Under the pieces are notes generated by a model, which ran no database searches, was not told where the DNA came from, and saw only the letters and a program-made list of their open reading frames with translations. A stretch of DNA of 64,000 nt from Ktedonobacteria bacterium brp13. GTDB taxonomy: Bacteria; Chloroflexota; Ktedonobacteria; Ktedonobacterales; Ktedonobacteraceae. This document shows, piece by piece, positions 25,651-33,767 of this stretch. How positions within the stretch are numbered: position 1 is the first letter of the stretch; each line of letters opens with the position of its first letter. The DNA lies in the NCBI GenBank assembly GCA_015099395.1, contig AP024096.1, positions 8,349,485 through 8,413,484 of the forward strand, in the 5' to 3' direction. The translations under genes and the position numbers were made by a program.

Positions 25651-26280
25651 TCAATCAAAACGAACTAGTAGATCTTCTAATGGGAGGCGTCCCCTGCGTT
25701 TGGGATCTGCCGCCGCATAGCCAACAGTAATCAATGCCTGGGGGATCAACCGTGGATCAAGGTCCAGTGCCGCACAGGCGATTTCCGGGCAGAAGAGTGG
25801 CGCACACATCCAGCCGGTGTCCAGACCAAGATCGTAGGCTGTCAGCAACATATTCTGGATAGCGGCTCCGATACTCTGAATTGCCATTAATTTCTCGTCT
25901 TCCTGGCGCTGCGCATCTGGATACTGATCGAGATCTTCAAGGTAGAGACAGGGCATGATTAAAGCTGGTGCCTGCAGGATACGCTGCCGGGATTTATCCT
26001 TGCGCAACGTTACAATTTCAGCCGCTTGTCCATCCATCTCTAGATTGCGCTGCCAGGTCTCGCCCATCCGTTCCGCAAGTTGCTCTTTGATCTCCTGGCG
26101 TGTCAGAACCGCAAAGCGCCAGGGCTGGCGACCATGTGGAGAAGGTGCCCAGCGAGCAGACTCAAGCATCTGCATCAAATGCTCGCGAGCTACGGGACGA
26201 GGTTGGTATTGGCGTACGCTCCGGCGACTACGCATGAGTGCTGCGAGATCGTCAGCTCTGTCTTCGCTATTGTTTTTCAT
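25651..26280 (-). CDS. nitroreductase family protein, candidate dehydro-F420-0 reductase
   Basis: A 209-residue FMN-dependent protein. RSRRSVRQYQPRPV at the N-terminus, ARWAPSPHGRQPWRFAVL and SIGAAIQNMLLTAYDLGLDTGWM are nitroreductase superfamily signatures. It resembles the C-terminal domain of mycobacterial FbiB, which in established work reduces dehydro-F420-0 after CofD uses phosphoenolpyruvate. Here the FbiB halves would be separate genes: CofE upstream and this protein next, both in the F420 operon. That supports the same job. The ribosome-binding site at ATG 26280 is weak, so the start is less certain. A general nitro- or quinone-reductase role is the alternative. Confidence 0.8.
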   Translation of the reverse strand: MKNNSEDRADDLAALMRSRRSVRQYQPRPVAREHLMQMLESARWAPSPHGRQPWRFAVLTRQEIKEQLAERMGETWQRNLEMDGQAAEIVTLRKDKSRQRILQAPALIMPCLYLEDLDQYPDAQRQEDEKLMAIQSIGAAIQNMLLTAYDLGLDTGWMCAPLFCPEIACAALDLDPRLIPQALITVGYAAADPKRRGRLPLEDLLVRFD

Positions 26281-26365
26281 AGAGTTTATTTATCTGTGTA
26301 ATATCCGGTTGCTTTATTCATGAACTGATGAGAATAGCATGAGCCATTCCCACCAGTGGATTGTG

Positions 26366-27130
26366 TTATCTGAACATATCGGTAGAACTATCACGCGCCA
26401 GGGTATGGATATCGCCATTGCCAGGTGTGAACGCATAGCCACGGATCAGAGCGACGGGCACGCGGTCGATTTTTCCCATTACCAGTTCAGCCGCGGAGGA
26501 TAATTCGTCCGCGACAGCGATAATGCTGGCATGCAGCTCATAGCCGTAAGGATCGTTCTGACCGCGATAGTCAGCCAGGGCTTCCATACCAGCAAGTCCA
26601 ATTGCCATATTGATCTGTCCGTTGCGCCATGGACGGCCCCAGGTATCTGAGATGATGAGTGCGATATTGAGTGTCTCCTGTCCAGTGAGTTGTTGCAAGC
26701 GTGTGCGTATCTCGCGTGCAGAGTGATCGGAGTCGACCGGTAACAGTGTAAGTTGCTCGGCTCCATTCACGTTAGACTCATCGACACCAGCATTCGCGCA
26801 GATAAAACCGTGGTGAGTTTCGCTGATCAGCACACCATGGTCCATGCGCACGATACGCTTGCTTTCACGCAACACGACCTCGACATGACGTGCATCTTTA
26901 TTCGCATTGTCTGCAATCATCTGTGCAAAGGGTGATGGTTCAACATCTTTAAGATCGACCGTCTTCCCCTCTGCTTTTGAGACGATCTTCTGCGTGATAA
27001 CCAGAATATCGCCCTGCTCCAGGGCCAGGCCCTGGTGTTGTATAGCCTCATAAATAAGTGTGCCCAGGTCGGTACCTGGGGCTATCTCACCGATGCCAGT
27101 GATCGGAATAATGCGTAATTCTGTACTCAT
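26366..27130 (-). CDS. cofE: coenzyme F420-0:L-glutamate ligase CofE
   Basis: A 254-residue ligase that adds glutamate residues to F420-0 with GTP. Signatures include IIPITGIGEIAPGTDL at the start, DILVITQKIVSKAEG, ICANAGVDESNV, ISDTWGRPWRNGQINMAIG and ADELSSAAELVMGK. The length suits the single-domain form (about 250) as opposed to the fused FbiB. It is the first gene of the leftward cluster cofE, nitroreductase, cofD, cofC. A GAGGAGG site lies about 14 bases before the ATG, farther than usual. Confidence 0.94.
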   Translation of the reverse strand: MSTELRIIPITGIGEIAPGTDLGTLIYEAIQHQGLALEQGDILVITQKIVSKAEGKTVDLKDVEPSPFAQMIADNANKDARHVEVVLRESKRIVRMDHGVLISETHHGFICANAGVDESNVNGAEQLTLLPVDSDHSAREIRTRLQQLTGQETLNIALIISDTWGRPWRNGQINMAIGLAGMEALADYRGQNDPYGYELHASIIAVADELSSAAELVMGKIDRVPVALIRGYAFTPGNGDIHTLARDSSTDMFR

Positions 27131-27438
27131 TGATCGCTAAATATCCTCCTCGCGACTTTCATTATATCCTTTCAAAAAATATACTGCCATATTGGCAGGT
27201 GTATAGAAGGAGAAAATGGGAAACTCTCGTGAGTGCTAGACGGCGAGCTGTTGCGGAAGAGTAACGCTGGTTGGTAGAATGCTCGTAGATACAGATGTGC
27301 AGATTAAACTGGCTATACACTGCTACAATAGGGAAGCACATTGCAATCAAGAGATGCCGTATTCGTTCGGCTAGGAATAGAGAGCGGAGAAGTGGGCATC
27401 TTTTTTCTATAGCAAGTATTGAAAGGACGCATAGAAAA
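27131..27438. other. 308-base divergent gap between cofE and PIG-L gene
   Basis: Upstream region of both the F420 cluster (minus) and the PIG-L deacetylase (plus). Open frames that cross it lack ribosome-binding sites or family similarity. No hairpin or RNA motif was recognised. Confidence 0.5.
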
Positions 27439-28188
27439 GTGAGCGAAAGCGAACAGGAACAAGTGGAAAAGAAGGTTGCGATGGTGATCGTCGCACACCC
27501 CGATGATGCCGAATTTGGTTGTGCTGGCACTGTTGCGAAATGGGCCAATGAGGGATGGGATGTCTATTATGTGCTCTGTACGGATGGCGGAAGTGGTGGA
27601 CCTGACGAGGCTACCGAGATAACGCCGGAGGCTCGTCAGCGGGGGATTACGCTGCGTGAGCAGGAGCAGCGAGCGGCGGCTGAAATCCTGGGTGTAAAAG
27701 ATGTGATCTTCTTAGGCTATCCCGATGGTGAATTGCAGCCGAACCTGGCACTGCGCCGTGATCTTGTGCGCCTGTTACGTACGTATCGTCCAACGCGAGT
27801 CATCTGTCAGTCACCTGATCGCAATTGGGAAGGGCAGTTGCGCATTCCCGCGTACCACCCAGATCATCTAGCCGCAGGTCAGGCTGCGCTGTCCGCCATC
27901 TATCCGGCCTCTCAGAATCCGTGGGATTTTGTCGAACTCTTAAATGATGAAGGACTACGGCCACACAAAGTCTCCGAGATCTACATCATGATGGCTCCCG
28001 TTCTCAATCATGGTGTAAATATCTCTTCCACTATTGAGCAGAAGTGGAATGCCTTACTGGCGCATAAAAGCCAGCTTGGCGAGCCATCTGCCGAGATGCA
28101 GCAGTTCTTGCAGGAGTGGAGCACCGGGATTGGCAAGAAGTATGGTTTTGAGCATGGGGAAGAGTTCCACCTGACTGAAAATCGCTAG
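27439..28188 (+). CDS. PIG-L family deacetylase
   Basis: A 249-residue zinc-dependent N-acetylglucosaminyl deacetylase-like protein. The zinc motif is AHPDDAEFGCAG (H-x-D-D) and the third ligand comes from the later HPDHLAAG segment. Relatives include MshB/BshB of mycothiol and bacillithiol synthesis and antibiotic tailoring enzymes; nothing here tells which substrate is used. I start at GTG 27439, with AAAGGA 11 bases upstream. The longer frame from 27295 adds about 48 basic residues unlike the family. It ends about 110 bases before the FMN riboswitch. Confidence 0.85.
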   Translation: MSESEQEQVEKKVAMVIVAHPDDAEFGCAGTVAKWANEGWDVYYVLCTDGGSGGPDEATEITPEARQRGITLREQEQRAAAEILGVKDVIFLGYPDGELQPNLALRRDLVRLLRTYRPTRVICQSPDRNWEGQLRIPAYHPDHLAAGQAALSAIYPASQNPWDFVELLNDEGLRPHKVSEIYIMMAPVLNHGVNISSTIEQKWNALLAHKSQLGEPSAEMQQFLQEWSTGIGKKYGFEHGEEFHLTENR

Positions 28189-28298
28189 CCAGCAGTGTTG
28201 AAATAGCTGTGTAGTGAGCATACGAGTATATATGCAGGTAACGTGTGATCAGTATGCTTGCGTCTATCAGCTTTTTTATGACATAATTTGGAGCAGAA

Positions 28299-28493
28299 AA
28301 CCTTCGGGGCAGGGTGCAATTCCCGACCGGCGGTAAAGTACATTGAGACATGCCTATGCTATCGCACGCTGAAGATAGCGACAATGGGTATGAGCTGTAC
28401 CTAGCCCGCGAGCTCTCCGACGACGTATGGAGTCGAGATGGCAGATTCGGTGTGATTCCGAAGCCGACGGTATAGTCCGGATGGGAGAAGGTT
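28299..28493 (+). ncRNA. FMN riboswitch (RFN element)
   Basis: Classic RFN landmarks appear in order: CCTTCGGGGCAGGGTG, CAATTCCCGACCGGCGGTAA, AGCCCGCGAGC, GCAGATTCGGTGTGATTCC, AAGCCGACGGT, ATAGTCCGGATGGGAGAAGG. The closing helix P1 pairs AACCTT (28299-28304) with AAGGTT (28488-28493). One internal arm is enlarged by a long hairpin near 28340-28405. It binds flavin mononucleotide and lowers expression of downstream genes. The next genes form a RibXY-like riboflavin transporter. About 250 bases separate the aptamer from the ribX ATG; no obvious intrinsic terminator was found there. Confidence 0.95.
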
Positions 28494-28747
28494 ACACAGT
28501 GGACCATGTGTGGTCGTAAATGGTCGTACGTGCTATGCAGCAGAAGAGTACTATGACTTTCCATTTGCGTACTCTACACATAGGATAGGCGAGCCAATAG
28601 CGCCAATGGAAGGATGCTAGCAGTCCCTATTCGCAAGGATGGTTTCCTCGTGCCTCCCTTACATGTCCCCTGGGTTAGTTGAATTGATCACGTTCGATGT
28701 TTGCGCAAAGACGTGTTCAGTGTTAGCTATGACCGAGGGATAGTCAA

Positions 28748-29659
28748 ATGACTACGACATCTTCACAATTTGAGAACGCTCAGGTTGATGAGCATAAGCA
28801 GGGCGATACACTGCCATTTGTATTGGATACTCCTGACACTTCTATCACCACAAATCCTACTACTGTGGCACGTACGAGACGTACGCCAGGAGCTGCATGG
28901 AGTTCTTTTAACCACGTCCTCTCAGCCATCCCACCGCTTGTGCTGGGCGCATTGTTCTTGCTGGCCTGGTATACAGTAACACTCAACGGGCGTATAAATG
29001 CTCTGATCTTACCCGGGCCTGGTGTTGTGTTCGCCAGTCTGCTACAGGGGTTCGTTTCTGGTCTGTATTGGGTGCATATTCTTGCGACAGTGGAAGAGAG
29101 CCTGCTGGGCTTCTTGCTAGCGGTTGTTATCGCGCTACCAATGGGCTATGGCATCGCCAAGTCACGTTTTATAGCGCATACCTTTCAACCGTATCTAGCA
29201 GCTGGACAGGCTATCCCTGCAATTATTCTTGCCCCATTTTTGTTTATCTGGGTAGGTTCTGGATTGCGATCGGTGGTTGTGGTCTGTACACTGGTCGTGC
29301 TCTTCCCAATGGTGGTCAACACGATTTTAGGTTTGCGGATAATTGAGCGTGAATTGCTAGAGGCAGCACGTTTAGAAGGTGCTCATGGCTGGTCGCTGTT
29401 AGCGCATATTGAGTTTCCGCTAGCGTTACCCTCCATTATCGCTGCCGTACGTACGAGTTTGACGCTCTCGATTACTGGTGCCATGGTGGGTGAGTTTTTC
29501 TGTAGTCCAGACAAAGGCCTGGGTGCGTTGGTATTGATTGCCATGAATCAATATAACATGGCGTTTATGTTTGCTACTGTCATCATCCTGGCGGCATTAG
29601 CGGCTGTCTACTATACCATGACATGGTTGCTGGTAAAGCTTGTTGAGATGGTATACTAA
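28748..29659 (+). CDS. ribX: riboflavin ABC transporter permease RibX
   Basis: A 303-residue membrane protein with six predicted helices and the permease EAA motif LEAARLEGAHGWSLL, of the SsuC/TauC/ThiX type. The N-terminal ~50 residues are polar. Placement behind an FMN riboswitch and before an NMT1/THI5-like binding protein matches the RibXY riboflavin uptake system known from Chloroflexota. The start ATG 28748 follows GAGGGA by 7 bases. The stop is followed at once by a copy of the dispersed hairpin repeat (29665-29734). No ATP-binding subunit gene is adjacent, so an ATPase encoded elsewhere would be needed. Confidence 0.88.
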   Translation: MTTTSSQFENAQVDEHKQGDTLPFVLDTPDTSITTNPTTVARTRRTPGAAWSSFNHVLSAIPPLVLGALFLLAWYTVTLNGRINALILPGPGVVFASLLQGFVSGLYWVHILATVEESLLGFLLAVVIALPMGYGIAKSRFIAHTFQPYLAAGQAIPAIILAPFLFIWVGSGLRSVVVVCTLVVLFPMVVNTILGLRIIERELLEAARLEGAHGWSLLAHIEFPLALPSIIAAVRTSLTLSITGAMVGEFFCSPDKGLGALVLIAMNQYNMAFMFATVIILAALAAVYYTMTWLLVKLVEMVY

Positions 29660-29664
29660 GATCT

Positions 29665-29734
29665 TATTCCGAAACCCAACGCGTCTGGCGTCGCTCGTGC
29701 TCGCACACGCTCGCACACGCAGGTTTTCGGATAA
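29665..29734 (+). repeat. dispersed hairpin repeat, copy A
   Basis: A 70-base element between ribX and ribY with near-complementary ends (TTATTCCGAAA and TTTTCGGATAA) and an inner GCGTCTGGCGTCGCTCGTGC segment shared with copies at 38302, 40773 and 63606. As RNA it would fold into one long stem, so it may shape processing or expression between the two genes. Confidence 0.85.
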
Positions 29735-29788
29735 GTAGTAAGCAAACATCAAAATCTTCTTGCTGTAAGAACGGAGTCTATCATTTTT

Positions 29789-30820
29789 ATGTCTATATCT
29801 CACCACAAGAATGGTGTGGCCCGGACTTTTGGAAGTCTGGTGGCCTTATGCGCAGTATGCGCCTTATTGTTGTCTGCTTGTGGAGGAGCCGCCTCAAGCG
29901 GATCTGCTACAACGGTAGGTTCAAAACCATTGACGAAGGTTTCGATTGGCCTGGGGTATAATCCTGATATTCAATTTTCCCCTTTTTACGTGGCACAAAG
30001 TAAGGGCTACTACCGTGATGCTGGACTGGATGTCACCTTTAACCATGGCATCGTAACCGACCTGATTGGGACGATGTTTGCTGGAAAGAGCACCTTTGTC
30101 TTTGCCAGCGGTGATGAACTGCTGGAAGCGCATGACAAGAATCCAGGTCTGCGAGCCCTCGATGTCGCAACTATCTTTCAGCGCTACCCGGTGAGTATCA
30201 TCGTTCCTGCTGACTCTTCGATCAAGAGCCTTGCGGACCTCAAGGGGCATTCAATTGGAGAGCCGGGACCGTATGGTGCAACGTATACGGGTGTGCTAGC
30301 TTTATTAAAGTCGGCTGGCTTAACAACAAACGATGTCAAACTACAGTCAGTTGGTTTTAATCAGGTTGCGGCCCTGAGTACGCACAAGGTTGACGCAGTG
30401 GTTGGCTATTCCAATAATGAACCGTTACAATTGAATCGCAATGGTTTTAAAGTGCGTACATTTGATGTCTCTGATTATCAACCGTTGGTCTCGAACGGTA
30501 TTGTGGCGACTGCTGATACCTACAATAATAATCCAGCGATGGTACGCAGCTTTGTACAGGCTACGCTCAAGGGGTTGCGTGATGTGATCGCTCACCCTGA
30601 TGATGCTGTCTCGGTAAGTCAGACATATGTGCCGGGGATGAATGTAGATCAGGCCAGGGCTGTACTTGCCGCAACCATCCCTATTTATAAAGGAAATGGT
30701 AAGCTGGGCTACAACGATAGCACAACATGGCTGGATACAGCGAAGTTTCTGGCTTCACAGAAGATGATCGCTCCTGTCTCGGACGTCACACAATTCTATA
30801 CCAATAAGACCGTCGAATAG
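29789..30820 (+). CDS. ribY: riboflavin-binding lipoprotein RibY (NMT1/THI5-like)
   Basis: A 343-residue exported substrate-binding protein. The signal peptide ends in a lipobox LLLSACGG, so Cys31 is probably lipid-modified and the protein anchored on the outside of the membrane. The mature part is an NMT1/THI5-like periplasmic-binding fold (SIGLGYNPDIQFSPFYVAQS, GYYRDAGLDVTFNHG, GHSIGEPGPYGATY). It should deliver riboflavin to RibX. It follows ribX after 129 bases that contain a repeat copy. A very strong hairpin follows the stop. Confidence 0.87.
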   Translation: MSISHHKNGVARTFGSLVALCAVCALLLSACGGAASSGSATTVGSKPLTKVSIGLGYNPDIQFSPFYVAQSKGYYRDAGLDVTFNHGIVTDLIGTMFAGKSTFVFASGDELLEAHDKNPGLRALDVATIFQRYPVSIIVPADSSIKSLADLKGHSIGEPGPYGATYTGVLALLKSAGLTTNDVKLQSVGFNQVAALSTHKVDAVVGYSNNEPLQLNRNGFKVRTFDVSDYQPLVSNGIVATADTYNNNPAMVRSFVQATLKGLRDVIAHPDDAVSVSQTYVPGMNVDQARAVLAATIPIYKGNGKLGYNDSTTWLDTAKFLASQKMIAPVSDVTQFYTNKTVE

Positions 30821-30844
30821 ACGGCTGCCCGCCATAAGATAACA

Positions 30845-30910
30845 GATAGCTACAAAGAAAGACGGCAACTGGTGATAAAACACTGGTTGCCGTCTTTCTT
30901 TGTAGCTATC
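30845..30910. terminator. bidirectional hairpin terminator
   Basis: Perfect 25-base arms (30845-30869 and 30886-30910) lie between the ribY stop (30820) and the convergent kinase stop (30945). A/T-rich flanks and the internal TTTCTTT give it terminator character in both directions. Confidence 0.8.
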
Positions 30911-30944
30911 GATGAATAGGAACAAGGTTACTTGATACGCGAGT

Positions 30945-33086
30945 TTATTCAGAGTACACAGCAAAGTTTTTGATTGAGATACTTGAACCTGGATCGACGC
31001 CAACGCCAGCAGTGTCACCGTTAGAAGTACCGCCATACTGGGTATTGGAGGTGCCCACAGTTTGGCCATTGGCATAAACAACGAAGTCGGGCCCCTCGAC
31101 CATCACACCAAAGGTGAGCGTGGTCGTCGGTGCGTGAAGCTGTAAACTTACCGGGGGCTTCGTAAGTTGTTGACTGCTGGACTGTGTGACGTAGTAGGAT
31201 GTCCATGTGCCTGCATTCATATCAACAACGAATTTATAGGCACTGCCGGTTTCGTTGTAAACATAAAGATTAAAGGTACCCGAAGTATTTGACATGGCCT
31301 GTAGCTGGACATAGTAATTACCATTAATCGGTGTCTTAATAAATGTGCCTGCCCTGGTGTTTGAGCTCGTATTAGTGAGTTGCACCGAGTCGTTTTTGCA
31401 GGTTACTTGCACACCCTGGGTTGTCCAGTTATTGCCTTTCCCATCGCAGTTTGCCGGGTAGTTCGTATCGTAAAGTAAGTTACCGACGCTGGCCATGGGA
31501 GTTGGTAGTGGATATGCTTTTCCGCTCTGATTACTATTTCCGCTACCCAGAGTGGCTTGTTGTGTCTGTTGGGCAGTGGGCGTCTTACTAACGGCTGTCT
31601 TTGTTGTCGCTGCCGATGTCCCCCCTGTTTTTGCGGACTGGCTATTACTATGTGTGTAAACGGCGATGGCACCGATTATAACGACGAGCAATGCCAGACA
31701 AACACTAACCACTGGTACCAGTTTTGATTTTGCTGGTTGCGTCGGACGTTGTGGATGGCGTATGGGCAGCGGAGCAAGTGGTGTTTCTTGACGAAGCACT
31801 ACCGGTTGCTGTACCTGTTGTTGCGGCCCTGGCGGTTGTGTGGTGCGTGGATAGTCGGCAATCGTCATATCACTGGCACCGGCATCTGTGATGACCGTAG
31901 GAAGTGCGGGAATGCGATTTTTTGTGTGTTCAGAGAGACGGGGTTCTTTTACCGGAGCACTATCGATAGCCTTTTCCTGTCCAGGCTCCATGAGCATCGT
32001 CGACATCGAAGGCAGACGTTCATCCTCTTTGGCATTGTCGTTCTGAAGCGTTCTGGCTTGTTCTGTCGCCTTCTCTTCGTCATCGCTTTTCTGTGTAGCA
32101 GACGTCTCTGGCGTTGCCATCGTCGTTTGTTTATCATCGAGCGGAGGAGGTGCAGGTGTGGCATGATGATCGATGCGGGGCGTTGGCTCGACGCGTAGAA
32201 ACTGCTCGCCCATCTCCTCAATGACAGCCTGGCGCAGAGCCAACGCAAACTCACCAGCGCTATCATAACGCTGGTAAGGTTTTTTCGACATTGCCTTCAT
32301 CACCACAGCCTCAACTTTTTTGGGGACTGAGGGATTAAACTGTGTCGGTAGTGGTGGCTGCTCCAGGGCATGTTTAATGGCGACCGCTACTGGTGATGTA
32401 CCAGTGAAAGGGACGCGACCAGCAAGCATTTGATAGAGCACGACACCCAGTGAATAGACATCGGTACGGTAGTCAATTGCATCGCCGGTGCCTTGCTCAG
32501 GTGATAGATATTCGGGTGTGCCGATAATCGTACCGATACTGGTCAGATGACCATTGCTGCTCTCCTGATCGGTAACATCTTTCAACACTTTTGCCAGACC
32601 GAAATCGGCCAGAAGAATACGACCATCGGCGTGGAAGAGGATATTGCCAGGTTTAAGGTCACGATGGACGATACTCTGAGCATGCGCCGTATCCAGGGCA
32701 GCAGCAGCCTGTTCAATAATAGTAACAACCTCGTCGAGGGGAAGAATATTATGTTCCTCCAGCAACTCGCGCAACGTCCCCCCGGTAACGTAAGGCATTA
32801 CCAGGTAAGCTATATCGCCTTGCTCTCCATATTCGTAGATTGGCATGATATTAATATGGTCCAGGGCAGCGATAGCATCAGCCTCGCGGCGAAAGCGTGC
32901 CAGGAACTCGTTTCGTGGTCGTAGCTCAAGAACAAGACTGGGTAGAAGTACTTTAACGGCCACGGTCCGCCGAGGACGTGATTGTCGCGCCAGGTACACT
33001 GCACCCATACCCCCACGTCCAAGAAGACTTTGGAGTGTACATGTTCCGAGCGCTTGCCCAAGTAACTCATTGCTATCAGTTACCAC
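30945..33086 (-). CDS. transmembrane Ser/Thr protein kinase
   Basis: A 713-residue eukaryotic-type kinase. The Gly loop GRGGMG (23-28), the catalytic loop HRDLKPGN (141-148) and the metal-binding DFG (161-163) are all intact. A Pro/Gln-rich cytoplasmic linker leads to one transmembrane helix (about 456-477). The outer ~220 residues contain a beta-rich domain resembling laminin-G/DUF1080-like folds (FNLYVYNETGS, TLTFGVMVEG, FVVYANGQTVG), probably a sensor. The start is GTG 33086 with GAGAGG about 10 bases upstream; the longer frame to 33140 lacks a site. It stands alone, convergent with ribY. Confidence 0.9.
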   Translation of the reverse strand: MVTDSNELLGQALGTCTLQSLLGRGGMGAVYLARQSRPRRTVAVKVLLPSLVLELRPRNEFLARFRREADAIAALDHINIMPIYEYGEQGDIAYLVMPYVTGGTLRELLEEHNILPLDEVVTIIEQAAAALDTAHAQSIVHRDLKPGNILFHADGRILLADFGLAKVLKDVTDQESSNGHLTSIGTIIGTPEYLSPEQGTGDAIDYRTDVYSLGVVLYQMLAGRVPFTGTSPVAVAIKHALEQPPLPTQFNPSVPKKVEAVVMKAMSKKPYQRYDSAGEFALALRQAVIEEMGEQFLRVEPTPRIDHHATPAPPPLDDKQTTMATPETSATQKSDDEEKATEQARTLQNDNAKEDERLPSMSTMLMEPGQEKAIDSAPVKEPRLSEHTKNRIPALPTVITDAGASDMTIADYPRTTQPPGPQQQVQQPVVLRQETPLAPLPIRHPQRPTQPAKSKLVPVVSVCLALLVVIIGAIAVYTHSNSQSAKTGGTSAATTKTAVSKTPTAQQTQQATLGSGNSNQSGKAYPLPTPMASVGNLLYDTNYPANCDGKGNNWTTQGVQVTCKNDSVQLTNTSSNTRAGTFIKTPINGNYYVQLQAMSNTSGTFNLYVYNETGSAYKFVVDMNAGTWTSYYVTQSSSQQLTKPPVSLQLHAPTTTLTFGVMVEGPDFVVYANGQTVGTSNTQYGGTSNGDTAGVGVDPGSSISIKNFAVYSE

Positions 33087-33767
33087 GCTCGTGTTTCCTC
33101 TCACTAAAATATATTGACTTGTTAATACTCTGCATGTCAAATATGTTCACTAAGGATAAATCCCTTTATCCTGCCTGTTGAGTGCAGTTTTTTGCTATTT
33201 ACGTGCTGGCAAGATAGTTTCAAGCGATTGTCCTTAATTTCTCCTGGTTTTCTCTTTTCAATATATTGTACCGCGCAGAGAGAGATCTGTAACTGGATAC
33301 TGTATACTGGATACCCATCTTATTAGTGGAGTCTCGTTCTCTCTCTCGCACCACTCAACGGCCCGCTGTTCCATCTGACATTGTCAGAACAATGCTTCCG
33401 AAGCATCTCTCTGTAAGAGTCCATAGAAACAAAGGGGAATACGTCCTGGTTGGAAACAGAGATACTGATGTTTGCGATGTTTCCTCAATCAATTATATCC
33501 CCAATCAATTATAATAGACGTTTCTGGAACGTCAACAGTTGCATCTTGAGCATATATACTGAGATATTGATATTTTTGACTTATATAATCTACATTTCTC
33601 TTATTTGCGGTCCTGTTGCGTTGACTGGAATATCCAATCGCGAGAATTGCCCTTCATCATAGCAAAAATGCTGTCCATTTCCGAATTTATAACGAATGTG
33701 CTATATTTTTTAGCCTTTTTTCCTATTGGTCGCTATCTCCATTTTTCTGTGAGTGTTTACCTATCTC
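33087..33767. other. 680-base intergenic region, no gene recognised
   Basis: A markedly A/T-rich stretch upstream of the kinase and downstream of the CDF gene. Two short plus-strand open frames lack ribosome-binding sites and family similarity. It contains small repeats only: a GACGTT/AACGTC inverted repeat at 33517-33533 and a short direct repeat of CAATCAATTATA near 33490-33512. Nothing else stands out. Confidence 0.5.

Noticed and set aside
28031..28564. A 177-residue minus-strand open frame across the riboswitch
   Set aside because: It overlaps the PIG-L gene end and the FMN aptamer, has no family similarity, and the RNA motif explains the sequence better.
33326..33662. Two overlapping short open frames in the 33 kb gap
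   Set aside because: No ribosome-binding site, no recognisable domain and A/T-driven composition.
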